From: Flavobacterium sp. HBTb2-11-1
GTDB lineage: Bacteria; Bacteroidota; Bacteroidia; Flavobacteriales; Flavobacteriaceae
Reading direction: 5' to 3'
Assembly: GCF_009826975.1 (NCBI RefSeq)
Contig: NZ_WUMO01000007.1
Coordinates: forward strand, 248,001-312,000
DNA length: 64,000 nucleotides
Notes under the pieces: generated by a model
The model's input: the letters and a program-made list of their open reading frames with translations, nothing else
Database searches by the model: none
Told to the model about the DNA's origin: nothing
Translations under genes and position numbers: made by a program
Part shown: in pieces, positions 45,577-53,762 of the stretch
Numbering within the stretch: the first letter of the stretch is position 1
Layout of the letters: each line of letters begins with the position of its first letter

Positions 45577-46887
45577 ATGATAAAAAGAAAACTATTGGCA
45601 GTTTTATTACTGCTAACTTGTGCAGCCAATGCGCAAGAAACAAACAAACAAGAATTGAATAAGCAGGATGTAAAAAACGAAGTAATGCGTATTTTAGATT
45701 CTATAAACAAAGCAAAACTTCCGGAAACAAAATCTGGAGGTGGAGTTGAGGAACATTGGTATGATAGAATCTCTTTAAGAGGTTACGCGCAAATCAGATA
45801 TAACGGTTTGTTTTCTACAAATGATAAAGTTTCCTGTGAGCAATGCGATAGATCTTGGGGAACAACATCGACGGCTCCAGATGCAAAAGCAAACAACGGG
45901 CTTTTTATTCGCCGTGCCCGTTTAGTGTTTTCTGGACAAGTGCATCCAAATGTATTTTTCTATTTTCAACCCGATTTTGCGAGTTCGCCGAGTACAGGAA
46001 TTCAGAACTTTGTTCAAATTCGTGACCTGTATTTTGATCTTTCTTTTGATAAGAAAAAAGAATATCGGGTACGTGTCGGGCAGAGTAAAATTCCATACGG
46101 ATTTGAAAATATGCAGTCAAGTTCACAGCGTTTAACTTTAGACCGTGCTGATGCCATCAACTCTTCAATTTTAAATGAGCGTGATTTAGGAATATTCTTT
46201 TATTGGGCGCCGGCCGAAATCAGAAAACGTTTTGAAATGTTGGTTAAAGATGGCTACAAAGGTTCTGGAGACTTCGGGGTTTTTGCTTTAGGAGTTTACA
46301 ATGGTCAGATTGCAAATAAGTTAGACGGAAACAGAGACTTAAATGTTGTGTCTAGAATAACATATCCTTTTGTTATCGGAAGCCAAATTATAGAACCTGG
46401 AATTCAGGCTTATACTGGTAAATGGGCATTCACGGGGGAAGTTTCGCCAGGAGTGGTTGTCAATGATCCGCAATACGTAAAAGATCAGCGAGTTGGAGCG
46501 ACTTTCGTTTTATATCCACGACCATTCGGAATCCAGACGGAATACAACATCGGAACAGGACCTCGATACAATCCTGCAACCAATAGAATTGACCAAACCG
46601 ATTTGAATGGAGGTTACGTTTTATTAAACTATAAATGGGATCTTAAAAAACAGCGTATTTATCCTTTTGCCAAATTCCAATATTATGACGGAGGAAAAAA
46701 ATATGAAAAAGATGCTAGAAGTTATGTGGTTAGAGATTACGAATTTGGTGTAGAATGGCAGCCGATTAAAGCATTTGAACTTACAGCAGAATACGTAGTA
46801 GCCGACCGAACTTTTGAAGATAGTGTCTTGCCTGTAAACAGACAGCAAGGAAATGTTCTAAGATTGCAAGTGCAGTTTAATTTCTAA
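45577..46887 (+). CDS. OprP/OprO-like phosphate-selective porin
   Basis: An outer-membrane porin of 436 residues: signal peptide (1-19, ending AANAQ), a short coiled region (about 20-60), then a beta barrel that ends LRLQVQFNF with a terminal Phe, as required by the BAM machinery. Patterns fit the OprO/OprP family (LRGYAQIRYN; FIRRARLVFSGQVHPNVFFYFQPDF; KIPYGFENMQSSSQRLTLDRAD). It probably admits phosphate or pyrophosphate across the outer membrane. The ATG at 45577 was chosen because the signal peptide begins there. It follows phoR and has a candidate Pho box. Confidence 0.88.
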   Translation: MIKRKLLAVLLLLTCAANAQETNKQELNKQDVKNEVMRILDSINKAKLPETKSGGGVEEHWYDRISLRGYAQIRYNGLFSTNDKVSCEQCDRSWGTTSTAPDAKANNGLFIRRARLVFSGQVHPNVFFYFQPDFASSPSTGIQNFVQIRDLYFDLSFDKKKEYRVRVGQSKIPYGFENMQSSSQRLTLDRADAINSSILNERDLGIFFYWAPAEIRKRFEMLVKDGYKGSGDFGVFALGVYNGQIANKLDGNRDLNVVSRITYPFVIGSQIIEPGIQAYTGKWAFTGEVSPGVVVNDPQYVKDQRVGATFVLYPRPFGIQTEYNIGTGPRYNPATNRIDQTDLNGGYVLLNYKWDLKKQRIYPFAKFQYYDGGKKYEKDARSYVVRDYEFGVEWQPIKAFELTAEYVVADRTFEDSVLPVNRQQGNVLRLQVQFNF

Positions 46888-46896
46888 AATCAGTAC

Positions 46897-47031
46897 GCGG
46901 ATTAAACGGATTTTACAAATTCTTTTCACATAAAAAAAACCTCCAATTTTAATTGGAGGTTTTTCATTTTTATAAAATAAATCAGTTTTTATCAGCGTCT
47001 TTGCGATAGCAAATCCGTTTTATCCGCGTGC
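46897..47031. repeat. Inverted repeat with CGGATTAAACGGATT arms
   Basis: ACGCGGATTAAACGGATTTT near 46897 is mirrored by AAATCCGTTTTATCCGCGTGC near 47010. It surrounds the porin terminator and lies between convergent genes. Confidence 0.65.
46936..46965. terminator. Bidirectional terminator after the porin gene
   Basis: Perfect stem AAAACCTCCAATT / AATTGGAGGTTTT with T-runs on both strands. Confidence 0.85.
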
Positions 47032-47033
47032 AA

Positions 47034-48113
47034 TCAAGCAATTTTGTCCTCAAAAACTTTAAATAATGAATCCCAATCAATATTATTTTCAAATTGGGAC
47101 AATCCTTTAAACGATTTTACTTTTGATAAATCTTCAATGGTAAAATCGTCTTGCATCGCATACGGTACAAGATTTTCTTCCTGAAGTTTTATCGCCAGAT
47201 ATTCCTGCTCATATTGTCCGGGTGTCGGAATAAAGAAGGCTTTTTTGCCCAGCTTTGCCAAATCCATTACCGTTGTATAACCCGAACGGCACAATACAAA
47301 TTCACTTTCATTAAAAGTCTGTTCGAGCTGTTTGGAGTTCATGAAATTATAATAAGTAACATTTCCAGCTTGCCACTTTTCCTGTGATTTTTCTACTTTT
47401 CCTTGTACAAAAACCACTTTTCCAGGATATTTTGCCGCTTCTTTCTGCAGTTTTTCATCCAAAAAAGTACGCTGAGGTTCTGGGCCAGACAATATAATCA
47501 TTAGATCATATATTTTTGGAGTTTCCTTTTTTTTCATGCGGCTCAGCGGACCGATGTATTTTAAATTCAGCTCATTATTTTTTAAATGACCCAAATCTCC
47601 CGTTAGGTTTATTTTTTCGTTGGTGTCAGGAACCCAGCATTCATTGTATTTTTTAATAAAATGCTGATGACATTTACTGGTAAACCAAGTCGTATTTCCT
47701 GTCATAACATTTAATTGGTGCGTAATAAAAACCGAAGGCACTTTTTTACTGATGACTCCCAATCTGTTGTCTGAGATAATACCGTCAATGCCATGTTTTT
47801 TGATCCAATGATTCACCATTTTTTTCTCATCCAAAATAGCAGTAATCATTTTCGGAAGATTTTTAATCAGCTTCCATTTAAAGTTTTTGCCATTTTTAGC
47901 ATATTCAATATGATAAGAAGGCAGTTCTAAAGTTTGTATATAAGGAAATTCTTTTCGTAATAAAGCCAGAGCAACTCCATCAGAAGCAATAATCGGAATA
48001 TAATTATTCTCTTGTAGCGCCTTGATAATAGGTATGCATCGGGTAGCATGTCCAAGTCCCCAATTTAGCGGAGCCACTAAAATAGTTTTATTCGCAGAAT
48101 AATCTATACTCAT
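47034..48113 (-). CDS. MurG/GT28-like glycosyltransferase
   Basis: A GT-B-fold enzyme of 359 residues. N-terminal motif LVAPLNWGLGHATRCIPIIKAL (GHxxR loop) as in MurG and MGDG synthases; C-terminal donor-binding region with ILSGPEPQRT, FVLCRSGYTTVMDLAKLGKKAFFIP and GQYEQEYLAIKLQ, close to the family's GG-EQ pattern. It probably transfers a nucleotide sugar to a lipid or surface acceptor. The convergent Pho-type locus raises the idea of glycolipid synthesis under low phosphate, but no Pho-type repeat array was found in front of it. Confidence 0.78.
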   Translation of the reverse strand: MSIDYSANKTILVAPLNWGLGHATRCIPIIKALQENNYIPIIASDGVALALLRKEFPYIQTLELPSYHIEYAKNGKNFKWKLIKNLPKMITAILDEKKMVNHWIKKHGIDGIISDNRLGVISKKVPSVFITHQLNVMTGNTTWFTSKCHQHFIKKYNECWVPDTNEKINLTGDLGHLKNNELNLKYIGPLSRMKKKETPKIYDLMIILSGPEPQRTFLDEKLQKEAAKYPGKVVFVQGKVEKSQEKWQAGNVTYYNFMNSKQLEQTFNESEFVLCRSGYTTVMDLAKLGKKAFFIPTPGQYEQEYLAIKLQEENLVPYAMQDDFTIEDLSKVKSFKGLSQFENNIDWDSLFKVFEDKIA

Positions 48114-48253
48114 TTTTAACAGTTTTAAAAACGAAGATAGAAAAATATGTTTTTTATGTTATTTCGGAGGTATTACCAAATTATTAATTTAAGGTGTTAA
48201 GTTTCTGAGTTGCTAAGCTTCTAAGTTCAAAGATTTTCTGTTTAGAAAACAAG

Positions 48254-48280
48254 AAAGCCGAACTATAGGTTCGGCTTAAT
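48254..48280 (-). terminator. Terminator near the Lys/Ala-rich gene
   Basis: Stem AAGCCGAAC / GTTCGGCTT (CTATAG loop region), about 50 nt beyond the stop at 48330, within a larger TTAGAA/CTAAG inverted repeat (48197-48330). Confidence 0.65.
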
Positions 48281-48329
48281 TTGTTAATCTTAGAAGCTTA
48301 GCAACTTAGAGTCTCAGCATCTTAGAAAC

Positions 48330-48905
48330 TTAATCTTGAATATACGTTTTATTTCCATTTTTGTTAATGTAGTATTTACCGCCTCTTGGACCTGTATATA
48401 CTTTTTTGCCATTGTACTCGCCAGTTACTTTGTCTGGGACAGCAGGAGCTTTTTCGTTAGTTTCTTTTAAAGTTTTTGCGGCCGATTTTTTGGCAGCTGT
48501 TGCATCTTTTTTAGCAGCGTCAGCTTTTGCGGTCGTTTTCTTGGCATCGGCTTTGGTTTTGTCAGCAGAGCTTTTTGCTTTGTCAGCGGTACTTTTTGCT
48601 TTATCAGATTCTACAGTTGCTTTTTTGGCATCAGCTTTAGCTTTTGCAGCTTCTTTGTCGGCTGTCTTTTTTGCTGCGTCAGCAGATTCTTTTTTGGCTT
48701 TTGTCGAAGCAGCTTTTGCGTCATCTGCTGCTTTTGTAGATTTTGCTGCTTCCTTTTTTGCGTCGGCCGAAGCTTTGTCTGCACTTGCTTTCGCTTTTTT
48801 TGCTGAAGCTTCTGTTTTACTTTTCGTAGTTTTTGCAGTTGTTTCCTGAGCATAAAAATTAGAAGAGAAAACAACCATCAAACAGAACAATACTAATTTT
48901 TTCAT
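48330..48905 (-). CDS. Secreted Lys/Ala-rich protein with PBCV-type basic adaptor domain
   Basis: A 191-residue protein with a signal peptide (1-19, ending SNFYAQ), about 130 residues of Lys/Ala/Asp/Ser/Thr low-complexity sequence (AKKAKASADKASADAKK...), predicted as helical and histone-H1-like, and a compact C-terminus GKKVYTGPRGGKYYINKNGN that matches the PBCV-specific basic adaptor domain (PF08789) as I remember it. Such domains are found as small add-ons on phage, viral and bacterial proteins. The strong positive charge with an export signal suggests binding to DNA or anionic polysaccharide outside the cell. Function unknown. Confidence 0.75.
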   Translation of the reverse strand: MKKLVLFCLMVVFSSNFYAQETTAKTTKSKTEASAKKAKASADKASADAKKEAAKSTKAADDAKAASTKAKKESADAAKKTADKEAAKAKADAKKATVESDKAKSTADKAKSSADKTKADAKKTTAKADAAKKDATAAKKSAAKTLKETNEKAPAVPDKVTGEYNGKKVYTGPRGGKYYINKNGNKTYIQD

Positions 48906-48968
48906 AAGGTTAAAAGTTTAAATTTCAATTAAAATTAAACAATTTATTGTCATCTTTTTCGCAACACA

Positions 48969-51900
48969 TTAAAAATATGCACGAAGCTGAACGTTTCCCG
49001 TATGAATCGTATTTCCCGTTTCGCTTTTTCTGCCCTGATAATTTAAATTGACATCCAAAAATGACGTAATGTTCTTTTGCAGAAGCAGTTTCCAAACCAA
49101 ATTTGATCCCGCTTGAAGTCCTTCGAGCATCTGAAAACCGACTGATGAAAATTCATTTCCGTTAAATTTATTTTCATAAAAAGAAAATTCGCCATTCACC
49201 GTCACTTTCTTTTCGCCTGCATAAGAAAAAGAAGTTCCGATTCTATTTTGATCTAAAGTTTCGAAATTTCCCATCTGATTTTTTTTGTTTTGAAGCTCGT
49301 AAAAGAAATCCAATTTGGTGTTTTTTGAGAATAAATAACTGACTTTTGGTGCCAGTTGCCAGCCTTGAATATCATAGTTTTTTTCAACAAAATCTTTAGA
49401 AACCAAATCGGTTTTTATGGTTTTGGTGAAGAAATTAAATAGCCAGCTGTTTTGGTATAAATGGGTGTACTGAATTTGATGCGAATAATTCTGTACATGC
49501 TGCGAACCAACAGAAAGCAGACTTTTACCTTTATTAATCAAATAAGAATACGTAACCGAATGTTTTTGCTTGCCTCGATTGTAAAATAAACTATTTCTGA
49601 AACTCGAATTCAATCCTAAAATATTGTCTTCTGAAGAATCAAACGGATTCAATTCTAATTTTTCTCCATCGCTTTTCACCTTTCGATCCATTATAAAAGA
49701 GGTCTGATTGTAAAAATAAGACAGCAGTTTTTTAAAACCTTTTTCATTCTGCCATTGCAACGGATTTAAAGTTAAGGATTGCGAAAACTTATTTTGGTTG
49801 GTTTTGATGTAAACCTGATTTGGAAGAAAAACCCTTACATATCGCGCCTGATCTTGGTAAACCGCAACTTCAAATTCTTCCAATTCCTGAATTCCGTTGC
49901 CGTTATAATCATTCCAAGTATAAACACCTTGACCTGTCGGGACTTCTACATATGTAAATTCTTGCTGTGCAATAGTTCCAGAACTAGTTTCGTAAGCCGT
50001 TCCAATCTGCATAAACTGATTAAAAAAACGATCATTGTATAAAATTCTCGAATTTAATGAAGGTTCGTTCTGTCTAGATTTATCAGTAAAATCTAAATTT
50101 CGATAACTTGCATAAACGGCTAAATCAGTTGTTTTGTTCTGGATCAATTTTGATTTTAAATAATACGTCTGCGAATTATTAACGTGCTGTAATAATCCAT
50201 TTTGCAAACTATCGTTTCGTCTTTGTAGAAAACCAACTTCAACAAAAACTTTAGTGCTGTCGCCGCGTCCGGTAAATACTCCATATTCTAAAAATCTTTG
50301 GCTTACAGCCGAAAACTGATTGGTAACTTTATCTTTTTGCTGATTGTCTTCCAATTGCATAGTTCCTCCAACCCAATTTTTTCCAAAATGATATTTAGTC
50401 CTGGTCTGGTTTCTAATGAACTTTGAAGTCGAAGTTGTGGCGTCAGAATTTAGAAAACTTCCGTTGTTTTCAATCGTCCAATTTTTCAATTTGAATAAAG
50501 CGTTTGTTGTATGCCTCGCTCCAGAATAGCTCTCACTAAAATCTAATTTCTCAAATTGATAAGTCAGCAAACCAATATTTGAAGTTTCTTTTTTCGAAAA
50601 TAAGTCAAAATTCAAACCCGTAACCAAAAGGCTTTGATTGCCATACAGAGTTCCAGTTAAATTCCAATCGCGATTAAATTCAATATTGTACAAACGTTCT
50701 ACCGATTTGAAATTCTGCTGTACATATTGATAATTTGCAAAAGCATCTAAATTCCAGCTTCTAGAAAAAAGGCGTTTTTTAAGATTGGTTTTAAAAGCCA
50801 CCCCTTCATTATTAGCATCATCAATTCCAGAAAATAAATTCTGGTCATTATTGCTGACTGCCAATTCAAAATCAACCAACGTTTTCTCATTCGGATTATA
50901 TTTCCCTAAAAAAGTCGCCACCTGAAGTTTCATTGGCGCGACAAGCTGTACAATTGGCTCGTAATTTCCTTGTAGAATTCCGTTTACAGGTTCAACATAT
51001 TGATAAATACGTTCAACAGAATTATTGTTTTGAATAATATAATTTCCAGCATTCGCACCAACTTGACTAAATCTTACATTGTACAAAACATCGGCAGGAT
51101 TATTTGAATATTCATAAGCTTCAACCGAATTGACCAATATTTTTTTGTACAGAATTTTATTCTCCGCATAGGTATCTTCATAGGCAGAAGGCGCTTTCAT
51201 CAAATTAATATCATCTCCAGCTTGGCTTAAAATCTGAACTTGTTCTGGAGAAAGATTTTGCTGCAAAGGCTGATTTTTCATGTCATTTTCAGAATATACA
51301 TAACCTCCAAAACTCCAGTTTTTGTTTTCATGCGTTGCGCCTGCGTATGTCACAAGACGATTGTAATTTCGTTCAGAATATTGGTATTCGACATTAATAC
51401 GCATTTCTGAAGTGATGGTAAAAAGTGACGTAAAGACAATTTCTCCGGCATTGTAATCAATCACATAATCATTGTTTTCGCCTCTTTTTAATAAAACGCC
51501 GTTTACATAAACTCGTTCTGATCCCGAAATCACGAGAACATACAATTCGCCATTCTGGCCTTTTAATTTATACGGACCTTGATTGCCTTCTTGTCCTGTA
51601 AAAGTACTTTTGGCATATTGGCCTTTTACAAAAGCGACTGAGGCAAAAACATTGGTTTTACTTTTTTCGGTATCAAAATCGAAGTTGGCAGAAAGTCCTT
51701 GAACCTTTTTATTAAAGCCTAAAAATTGGGTTTTTCTATTTTCTAAAAAGACATCGCCGGCGCGAATGTTCCAATCGTCACTAAAAAGTTCTATGAAAAT
51801 ATTATCAAACTGATCGAGTTTCTGCGAATAACCGCCATCTTGCAGCGGAATATTATTATCTTGGAGTGAAGCTCTTAAACTCACTTTGTCCGATAGTTTT

Positions 51901-52403
51901 CCTGTAATCTGCAAGTCTAAATTGGAGTTTAAAACCGTACTTTGATTATTTCCCACCGTAACGCCTCGAGTAATGCTTCCAGAAGTTTCAAGTCCGTCAA
52001 AAGGAGTTGCTTTTTTTGCGTTTGAAGTGTTGTCTATTCTGTACAGTTTGTCTGTTCCAACATCACCGCTTACAATCTGATCCGATTTATAAAGGCTATA
52101 TTCTTTGGTTAAGAAGTCAGGATAATTAAGATAATTGACAATCAAAGTATCTGAAATAGCTGGGTATTTTTCATTAAAAAGCAAATATCCTTTTTGAAAA
52201 TCGACCTTATAGGAAGTCGAATCAACAGGTTCGTTTTTAGAATTTAGAATCTGAAAAAATCCAGAGTTGATGGCCACTTTTTCTAGATGAATGGTGTCTT
52301 TTGAAACTACTACTTTTTTGGTTTTGTACAGCGATTCAGTTTCCTGAGCCTGAAGCACAGAAAACCAGAAGAAAACCGTCAAAAACAGTAATTTTTTCAA
52401 CAT
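48969..52403 (-). CDS. Very large outer-membrane beta-barrel protein
   Basis: A 1144-residue exported protein: signal peptide (1-20, ending LQAQ), an N-terminal region (about 30-140) with beta-sandwich character, and a long beta-strand-rich region (about 150-1140) with alternating aromatic strands, ending NVQLRAYF with a C-terminal Phe. There is no TonB box, plug or carboxypeptidase-like domain. It has the look of a cell-surface barrel such as the large hypothetical proteins common in Flavobacteria. ATG at 52403 where the signal peptide begins; a minus-strand TACTTTTG (52427-52434) lies 23 nt upstream. Function unknown. Confidence 0.75.
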   Translation of the reverse strand: MLKKLLFLTVFFWFSVLQAQETESLYKTKKVVVSKDTIHLEKVAINSGFFQILNSKNEPVDSTSYKVDFQKGYLLFNEKYPAISDTLIVNYLNYPDFLTKEYSLYKSDQIVSGDVGTDKLYRIDNTSNAKKATPFDGLETSGSITRGVTVGNNQSTVLNSNLDLQITGKLSDKVSLRASLQDNNIPLQDGGYSQKLDQFDNIFIELFSDDWNIRAGDVFLENRKTQFLGFNKKVQGLSANFDFDTEKSKTNVFASVAFVKGQYAKSTFTGQEGNQGPYKLKGQNGELYVLVISGSERVYVNGVLLKRGENNDYVIDYNAGEIVFTSLFTITSEMRINVEYQYSERNYNRLVTYAGATHENKNWSFGGYVYSENDMKNQPLQQNLSPEQVQILSQAGDDINLMKAPSAYEDTYAENKILYKKILVNSVEAYEYSNNPADVLYNVRFSQVGANAGNYIIQNNNSVERIYQYVEPVNGILQGNYEPIVQLVAPMKLQVATFLGKYNPNEKTLVDFELAVSNNDQNLFSGIDDANNEGVAFKTNLKKRLFSRSWNLDAFANYQYVQQNFKSVERLYNIEFNRDWNLTGTLYGNQSLLVTGLNFDLFSKKETSNIGLLTYQFEKLDFSESYSGARHTTNALFKLKNWTIENNGSFLNSDATTSTSKFIRNQTRTKYHFGKNWVGGTMQLEDNQQKDKVTNQFSAVSQRFLEYGVFTGRGDSTKVFVEVGFLQRRNDSLQNGLLQHVNNSQTYYLKSKLIQNKTTDLAVYASYRNLDFTDKSRQNEPSLNSRILYNDRFFNQFMQIGTAYETSSGTIAQQEFTYVEVPTGQGVYTWNDYNGNGIQELEEFEVAVYQDQARYVRVFLPNQVYIKTNQNKFSQSLTLNPLQWQNEKGFKKLLSYFYNQTSFIMDRKVKSDGEKLELNPFDSSEDNILGLNSSFRNSLFYNRGKQKHSVTYSYLINKGKSLLSVGSQHVQNYSHQIQYTHLYQNSWLFNFFTKTIKTDLVSKDFVEKNYDIQGWQLAPKVSYLFSKNTKLDFFYELQNKKNQMGNFETLDQNRIGTSFSYAGEKKVTVNGEFSFYENKFNGNEFSSVGFQMLEGLQAGSNLVWKLLLQKNITSFLDVNLNYQGRKSETGNTIHTGNVQLRAYF

Positions 52404-52587
52404 AAATACTCTAAACTGTAAAAAGTCAAAAGTAGTATTTATAATCAAGAAATTATGAGGCTTGTATTTATTGAAAAATGAAGCGTTTTGAGATTTTTAA
52501 AATCGGAGAGTAAAATAATTGCAGAAAAAATCTCATAGTAAGCGAATCTTTTTTTTAGCTTTGTTTAGGATATAACTAACTTACATT

Positions 52588-53646
52588 ATGGATACTAGCA
52601 AAGAACTTTTATTCTTTTTTAGTGCTTTAGGAGCTTTCAACGGAATTATTCTCGGAGTTTATTTCTTCTTTTTTACCAAGAAAAAACACCTGACGAATTA
52701 TTTTCTGGGTGCGCTTTTGTTTGCTCTAAGTATCCGAATTGCAAAATCTGTATTTGTTTATTTTCATCCGGAGCTGCCAAAAATGTATCTCCAGTTTGGA
52801 CTAACAGCTTGTTTTTTTATTGGGCCTTGTTTGTATTATTTCGTCAAATCAGCGGTTGATGAAGTTCAGATAATGCCAAAATCTTGGAAGTTTATATTGG
52901 CATTTTGGGGAACTCTTATTGTTGGTGCGGGAATTTTGTACCCTTATGAAACTTATTCTGATCTATGGAGAAATTATTTTATACTGGTCATATACTTTCA
53001 ATGGTTTGTTTACATCGTTTTTTCAGGATTTACTATTAGAAGTATTTTGAAGAAAATTTTCAGCAGCAAAGAAAAAACAAGTCCGTCAGAACTCTGGTTT
53101 GGGACATTGTACTTGGGAAATTTTCTCTTATTTCTATTTTATTTCTTGGCGATTATGGGAGCTTCGGCAGCTACTTATATAAGTGGCGCAGTGGTTTTTT
53201 CGTTCATTTTATACTTAGGAATTTCGATTCTTTTGTACCGAAAAAAAACAGACGATTTGTTTTTATTGAATGGAAAGATTTCGAATAAAAAAATAGATCC
53301 AGCAGAAGCGACAATCTGGTCAGAAAAACTGGAGAACGCCATGTATGAAAAGAGTCTGTACAAAAATCCGAACTTGACACTTCAAGATTTATCCCAAGAA
53401 ATTAATATTTCAAGCCACCAACTGTCGCAGTTTCTGAATAACAATTTAGGAAAGAATTTTACGAGTTATGTAAACGAATTTAGAATCAGTGAAGCTTGTA
53501 AAATTATTACATCTTCAGATAAATTGACTCTAGAATCCGTTGGCTACGATGTTGGTTTTAATTCTAAATCTACTTTTTTCGCGGCCTTCAAAAAACATAC
53601 GGGAACAACCCCACTTAATTATCAAATTCAGGCTTTACAACCTTAA
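52588..53646 (+). CDS. Membrane-bound AraC-family regulator
   Basis: A 352-residue protein with an N-terminal membrane domain of about seven helices (about 8-215) and a C-terminal AraC/XylS double-HTH DNA-binding domain (about 245-345, NLTLQDLSQEINISSHQLSQFLNNNLG and SVGYDVGFNSKSTFFAAFKKHTGTTPLNY). In Bacteroidota such regulators sense a signal through the membrane part. It precedes the barrel gene 53763 by 116 nt and is likely to control it. TAGCTTTG (52556-52563) fits a -7 element. Confidence 0.88.
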   Translation: MDTSKELLFFFSALGAFNGIILGVYFFFFTKKKHLTNYFLGALLFALSIRIAKSVFVYFHPELPKMYLQFGLTACFFIGPCLYYFVKSAVDEVQIMPKSWKFILAFWGTLIVGAGILYPYETYSDLWRNYFILVIYFQWFVYIVFSGFTIRSILKKIFSSKEKTSPSELWFGTLYLGNFLLFLFYFLAIMGASAATYISGAVVFSFILYLGISILLYRKKTDDLFLLNGKISNKKIDPAEATIWSEKLENAMYEKSLYKNPNLTLQDLSQEINISSHQLSQFLNNNLGKNFTSYVNEFRISEACKIITSSDKLTLESVGYDVGFNSKSTFFAAFKKHTGTTPLNYQIQALQP

Positions 53647-53762
53647 AAGGGAGTATTAATTTATAAATCCGTACTCCTGATTTCGCTTTTTGCAATCTCA
53701 TTTATTGATTTTCAGATGACTTTTGTTTCAAATAAAAGTCAAACAGCTAATCATTAAAATTT

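Noticed and set aside
47034-48113. Pho box in front of the glycosyltransferase gene
   Set aside because: Several AACAT and TAATA motifs exist in the leader, but their spacing is 9 or 14 nt, not 11, so they do not match the arrays seen at the other three promoters.
48406-48849. Long + strand frame of about 147 codons opposite the Lys/Ala-rich gene
   Set aside because: It is the antisense of a repetitive Lys/Ala/Asp sequence, which automatically gives a stop-free Phe/Ala/Ser-rich frame. The minus-strand frame has a signal peptide and a domain.
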